A stretch of DNA of 27,348 bases from Chromera velia. Its lineage: Eukaryota > Sar > Chromeraceae. Positions within the stretch are counted from its first letter, which is position 1. Every line of letters starts with the position of its first letter. Below the pieces are notes generated by a model, which was given only the letters and a program-made list of their open reading frames with translations, searched no databases and had not been told where the DNA came from. A program made the position numbers and the translations under genes. Shown piece after piece: positions 23,401 through 27,348 of this stretch. The DNA lies in assembly GCA_018398765.1 (NCBI GenBank), contig JAHBMJ010001267.1, positions 5,895-33,242 on the forward strand, read 5' to 3'.

Positions 23401-25608
23401 GAGGGATTGAATCCAGTCCTTTCTCCTTTCTTCTTTTGTTGACTTTCTCCCGTGTGCGTTGCCTGCAAGTCCTCGATGCCTTTCTACCCGTTTCTCTTCG
23501 CCTTTTTTTGTGCCCCCCTCCCATCTGCTACCCGTTTCTCTTCGCCTTTTTTTGTGCCCCCCTCTATCTGCTATACGGCACCCGCCAGATAGACGGGCAT
23601 GTTTCCTGAACATCCACCTTCTGTGTGTGTGTGTGTGATCTTGTCGCAGCACTTCGCCATCGCGGAGCTGCAGTTTCTCTACGACGCCTGTGCGGAGATT
23701 GCGGTTTGTCGACGGGTTCTCAAGTGGTCAGTCAGTCAGTCGGCCAGTGAGCCTGCAGGGAGGGAGGCAGTGAGAGGGTGGATGGGTGCGTGCATATCAT
23801 CTTTGCGACTGATCAGTGCGAAGAGCCAGGGTGAAAAAGAGACAATAAAAGAAGGTTCAGGTATACAAGCCAAGCCGGAAGGAAGGTTGCCGTTCTTCAT
23901 CAGTGTCCCCCGTAGACGCAGCCTGCAGGCATCTTGTTTTTGTGTTTTTGTTTGTGGGTGGAGGGTAGGGAGGGACTCCAGTCATTGAGAACTCCGAACA
24001 GAGTACGGTCGACTTTTTGCTGTTTGCGAAATGCATTTCTCTATTGCAATAAATGAATTCTGGCTGGCTTGCTGTCTGGCTGCAGGTCCTATCCTCACGG
24101 GTATTACCTAGAGGACGAGAAGGAAAAGCATCTGTTCGAGTTCCTCCAGAAGAACTTGGTTAGTTGAATTCGGTTCTTTGGTCTCTTTTTCTTGTTCTTT
24201 CTTTTATACGTGTGCGCGCTGCTTTTCTCTCAATTGTGTTTTCCTCAAATGCAATTCAGATCTGCCCCCATGCATGCTGCTTCTCTATCGCGAAAACTCT
24301 TTCGATCCTTCTTTTTTGTTCCTCTGCTGAGTGCATTGTTTCCTTCTTTCTCTCTCTATTAGTCGCCGGTGTGAACCTACGTTCACGTTTTCTGTTGGTT
24401 CGTCTCTTCCTTCAGATCCTTTGACAGAGGAAGAGCCTGCCTCCCTGCCTGATTGATTGATTCAACGAGTGAGTGAGTGAGTGAGTGAGTAATTTTGGTT
24501 TTTGCTTTTTCTTTTTTCTTGTCAATAAATTCGCCTGCATGCAGGAGGAGCACACGGACCTGATGCACGAGCAGCATTTATTTGTTTATATACAGAATTC
24601 ATTTATATACATTAATTCTGTATGAAAATAAATTCGCCTGCATGCAGGAGGAGCACACGGACCTGATGCACGAGCAGGTCGAGAGGGGACACGACGACTG
24701 CTTCAAGGACATGGGTGGGTCGAGGGGGGGGGTCGTGGGGGTGTTTGGGGGGTAGAATCTCTCTTTGTATTTCTGGCAGGCGCCTGTATGTCTCTCTATC
24801 TTCTCCCCTCTTCTTCCTTGTCTCTGTTCCCCCCCCCCTCTCTGCCTGCCGGTGGTTCGTCTTCTGTTATCCTCTTGGGTTGACGGCATGCCGGGTTTTT
24901 CTCATGATTCTCTCTCTCTCTCCCCTTGTGCTCGCTGTTCTCTCTCGTTCTCTCTGTGTGTGTGTCTGTGTGTTTCTTTCTCTGCAGAAGATAAGGAAGG
25001 AGGGCAGAAGAAGTTTATGGAGTCAGTTGGCGACTGGTTGGGAGGAATGTACTGCTTACTTCTTTTTCTGCTTGCTTTCTTGCTTGCTTGCTTGCTTGCT
25101 TCTTTCAATTATTCAAGAAGAAGGCAGCGAGGAGCGGCCGTCCGATCGTTTTTCTTTGCGTTACTTTTTTTCTTTGTTTTCTTTTTCCGAACTTTGTTTT
25201 TTCTTTGTTTTCCTCTTGTTTTCTTCCTTTTGACTGCATTACCGGTGCCTTTTCTGTTCTGTCTGACTCATCTCTCCCTCTCTCTCTCAGGTACCGAAGC
25301 CAGTTGAGCAACTACACTCTGGTCGTCCGGAAGGTCCGTCTGTCTGTCTGTCTGTCTGTGTTTCTGTGTTTCTGTGTGTGTCCGTCTGCTTTTGTGTCAG
25401 CTAGTGGACGCATGCAAGCAAGCAAGAAAGCAAGCAAGCAAGCAAGAAAGCAAGCAAGAAAGTAAGAAAGCAAGCAAGAAAGCAAGCAAGAAAGAAAGCA
25501 AGAAAGAAAGCAAGAAAGCAAGCAAGAAAGAAAGAAAGCAAGCAAGAAAGAAAGCAAGAAAGCAAGCAAGAAAGAAAGAAAGAAAGAAAGAAAGAAAAAA
25601 AAAAAACA

Positions 25609-25640
<32 letters not shown>

Positions 25641-25841
25641 GGTTCTCTCGATCTGCTTCTCTCTCTGCCTGTGTTTCTGTGCCTGCGTCTTTGAAGGAGA
25701 CTTGATTTCTTTGTGTGCTGTCCATTTTTCTTTTTCTCTTCCAGCGGTTTTCAGTTCTCTCCCTCACTCGCTCTCTCTCTCGCTCTGTTTTGGCGAGCAC
25801 GCGCGCATGGTTGCTTTCCATTCTTGATGCTTCTTTGCAAG

Positions 25842-25885
<44 letters not shown>

Positions 25886-26140
25886 TGTATGTGTGTGTGC
25901 AGTTTCTGAACCAGATGCTGGAGGGCATCAAGAACGGTCTGACGAACGAGGCTGCGATGATTGGGAGCGGCGCTGCGAGCTCGGGGGTGTACTTGGGGGC
26001 GGGGGTGGAGGGGGGGTCGGATGGGGCCTCCTCGTCTTCCTCTGGAGCGGCGGNCGGCGGCGGCTGCAGCTGCAGCAGGGGGAGCTGCGGGGGCGGGGGG
26101 AGCCGTGGCACCGACGGCAAAGAAGAGCAAAAAGAAGTGA
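17192..26140 (+). CDS. Ariadne-type RBR E3 ubiquitin ligase
   Basis: Nineteen exons: 17192-17320, 17926-18089, 18440-18519, 18946-19016, 19535-19660, 20132-20193, 20761-20794, 21106-21200, 21555-21600, 21828-21877, 22211-22269, 22704-22852, 23191-23349, 23650-23726, 24086-24158, 24648-24714, 24988-25021, 25291-25333 and 25903-26140. Phases agree throughout, giving about 584 residues. The order is an acidic N-terminus ([20 protein letters not shown]), a UBA-like region at about 60-120, RING1 from Cys138 (CPICLE), and IBR (WCPKDC, then [18 protein letters not shown]). Rcat follows ([19 protein letters not shown]), with probable catalytic Cys307 by analogy with human ARIH1, then [13 protein letters not shown] and an Ariadne domain to about residue 530. 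The protein would take ubiquitin from an E2 onto Cys307; in animals the family acts with neddylated cullins. The single N at 26054 affects the C-terminal frame (see finding). An ATG in good context follows a GA-rich leader. Confidence 0.9.
18314..18375. repeat. (CCTT)n microsatellite in ligase intron 2
   Basis: A CCTT/CTTT tract lies in the intron between exons 2 and 3. A (CT)n run at 18828-18868 lies in the next intron and a (GA)n run at 19850-19903 in intron 5. Confidence 0.9.
18555..18555. other. ambiguous base (N) in an intronic poly-G run
   Basis: A single N stands inside a run of more than twenty G in ligase intron 3. It marks uncertain homopolymer length and has no effect on coding. 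Confidence 0.95.
20082..20129. repeat. (TG)n(CG)n tract at a 3' splice site
   Basis: The tract ends directly at the CAG acceptor of ligase exon 6 (20132). The CG part could form Z-DNA. As in the ATPase intron, a TG run replaces a normal polypyrimidine tract. Confidence 0.9.
20374..20561. repeat. long (TTTC)n array in ligase intron 6
   Basis: Nearly 190 bases of TTTC repeats, broken by three TCTTTGTTTGC interruptions that recur about every 50 bases. The polypurine/polypyrimidine tract gives long spurious open frames on the + strand. Confidence 0.95.
22627..22724 (+). repeat. copied start of ligase exon 12 plus AT-rich fold-back
   Basis: The 15-mer CCACATGACGTGCTC occurs at 22627-22641 in intron 11 and again at 22710-22724 inside exon 12. 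Between them lies a short inverted repeat, CATTTATTTT near 22643-22652 and AAAATAAATG near 22672-22681. The left copy lacks an acceptor in the same place (ACAG instead of GCAGGGTGCAA), so it is not a usable exon. Confidence 0.7.
23484..23571. repeat. 44-bp tandem duplication in ligase intron 13
   Basis: Two copies of a 44-bp unit starting CTACCCGTTTCTCTTCGCC, at 23484 and 23528, almost identical apart from the last bases. Confidence 0.85.
24524..24677 (+). repeat. 51-bp duplication of acceptor and start of ligase exon 16
   Basis: The 51 bases at 24524-24574 are repeated exactly at 24627-24677. Each copy includes a CAG acceptor and the first 30 bases of exon 16 ([10 protein letters not shown]). 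The 52 bases between them form an imperfect fold-back (ATTTATTT..ACAGAATT paired with AATTCTGTATGAAAATAAAT). Only the second copy continues in frame; the first runs into a TGA at 24623-24625. Confidence 0.9.
25069..25456. repeat. complementary repeats flanking ligase exon 18
   Basis: A TGCT-type run at 25069-25095 in intron 17 is a perfect 27-nt complement of an AAGC-type run at 25430-25456 in intron 18. The 43-nt exon 18 (25291-25333) lies in the loop. Confidence 0.85.
25411..25640. repeat. (AAGC/AAAG)n array in ligase intron 18
   Basis: About 230 bases of CAAG and AAAG tetranucleotides, ending in a purely AAAG part. Its opposite-strand frames give Leu/Phe-rich spurious proteins. Confidence 0.95.
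25840..25900. repeat. (CT)n(TG)n tract at the 3' splice site of the last ligase exon
   Basis: A CT run followed by a TG run leads straight into the acceptor at 25900-25902. Confidence 0.9.
26054..26054. other. ambiguous base (N) inside the last coding exon of the ligase
   Basis: The N interrupts a GCG run. Without it the frame reads ten alanines and ends in KKSKKK and a TGA at 26138-26140. With it the frame runs on to 26214 through Cys/Gly-rich residues. Confidence 0.8.
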
Positions 26141-27348
26141 GGGAGAGCATGGAAGTAGAGAAACGTCGCGATTGGGACGGGGAGGGGGGGAGGCAGGGAG
26201 GGGGAAGGCCTTAGGTAGACAGACGGATGGACGGGATTTTTTTTTAATGAGTGAGTGTATTTATAAGAGGTAGGCGGGAAGTGAAGGGTGTGTGCGTTGG
26301 GGTAAGAGGCTGGGCAGGCATGTGGAGTCCTTTTTTTTTTTTCCGTCTGTGTGCCTCTGTGTCATCTCTGTCCTTGCCTGTCTCCACTCCATTGCTGCCG
26401 GCAGTTGCACCTTGCTTGCCGGTGTACAGACAGACAGACAGGCAGAGAAAGAGAAGGAGAAAGCAGCTAGCCGAATTCACATGAGGAGGGCGGTCGGTTG
26501 ACTGTTTCTGTCCGCAAAGAAAGGAATGGAGGGAGGAAGAGAAACCGATCGATGCGGAGGGGGGGGAGGAAAGCCTGAGGGAGGGATGGGACCTGAGGAG
26601 AGGAATGAACTGCTGACTGAATTTTTCTTTTTGCCCTTTCCTTCCTTCCTTCCTTCCTTCCTCTCTCGGGAGAAAATTCATTTTTTCTTTTCTTTTCTTG
26701 TCACGCACTCTTCCTTCCCTTTGTACGTCTGCATGCCTGCTGCTGCGGCACATACCATGCAATCCCCTTCCTCTTTCCGTCCCTGTACCCATAAAGACCC
26801 ATGAAGAGAAGTAAGAAAGGAAGCGAGAGAGAGGTGGAGGGATTGTGGAGGGAGTGAGAAGAGCCGACCATGCAGTACGTCAGGAGGAAAAGATGTGTCT
26901 CTCTCTCCCTGCTTCATCCCCTCAAAGGAAACGGAAAGGGAGGGAGGGAAATGTACTCTCTCTCTAGGCCTGGCTCGACTTTGCAAAACTATTGTGGAAT
27001 GAATAAACACATCTATCTGTCTATCTGCGCTGGACTGCAACGGAACCGTAAAGGTCCGCTGCTCTTTCTTGCCTGCTTGTTTGCCTTCTCTCTGCAGGAA
27101 GGAGTCTGCTTGAATGTTTGATCTGTCCCATGCAGCCTCCCTTTCTGTTTGTTTGTTTGTTTGTTTGTCTTTCTAATCTGTGAGGGTGTGTGTGGAAGGG
27201 AAGGAGAAGACCTCTTTATCAAGGCAGGAGGGAGCTGGAAGTAGGCCGTGGAAACAAAACGGGAGGAGAGGAGAGGAGAAGAAACGAAAGAGAGAGCATA
27301 CACCCAGACGAGAGAGACTAGGGGGGCCTGGGGGCCGATGTACGCCCG
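26141..27348. other. probable 3' UTR of the ligase gene and spacer
   Basis: No coding sequence is recognised. GA- and CT-rich low-complexity DNA dominates, with CCTT repeats near 26638-26662. An AATAAA at 27002-27007 could be the poly(A) signal of the ligase gene, about 860 bases after its stop, but this is weak. The last 150 bases show no gene. Confidence 0.45.

Overview
The window reads as nuclear DNA of a protist with many small exons and long introns full of simple repeats. The cysteine-rich repeat of the protease, the intron style and the gene content would suit a chromerid-type alveolate such as Chromera; this is an inference from style, not proof. All gene models were built by eye from splice sites, reading phase and known family motifs. 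No transcript data were available.

Layout. (1) 278-1962, + strand: the 3' part of an AAA+ ATPase gene, from Walker B to the stop, in four visible exons. (2) 1963-7821: no recognisable gene. It holds microsatellite-rich spacer, then an AT-rich island (about 3400-6010) with a 234-bp terminal-inverted-repeat element flanked by 8-bp target duplications, and a doubtful small membrane-protein ORF with four 14-residue repeats. (3) 7822-16146, - strand: a complete 14-exon gene for a type I membrane-anchored, proteinase K-like subtilisin of 1120 residues. Its order is signal peptide, propeptide, catalytic domain, six Cys-rich repeats (five of them each on their own phase 1-1 exon), EGF domain, stalk, transmembrane helix and acidic cytoplasmic tail. 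(4) 16147-17191: a 1-kb divergent intergenic region with a CpG-rich core. (5) 17192-26140, + strand: a complete 19-exon gene for an Ariadne-type RBR E3 ubiquitin ligase of about 584 residues. (6) 26141-27348: probable 3' UTR and spacer.

All three gene models close in phase: 769, 3363 and 1755 coding nucleotides (the last without one N). The 34 introns show an unusual donor pattern. C is at +3 in 18, G is at +5 in all 34, and the donor is often the first unit of a GTNN tetranucleotide run.

The three proteins do not form an obvious pathway. The protease would act at the cell surface or in the secretory route, while the ATPase and ligase are intracellular. The oddest structures are two places in the ligase gene where the start of an exon, or exon plus acceptor, is copied upstream and separated from the real exon by a short AT-rich fold-back sequence; the TIR element; and complementary repeats that flank a 43-nt exon.
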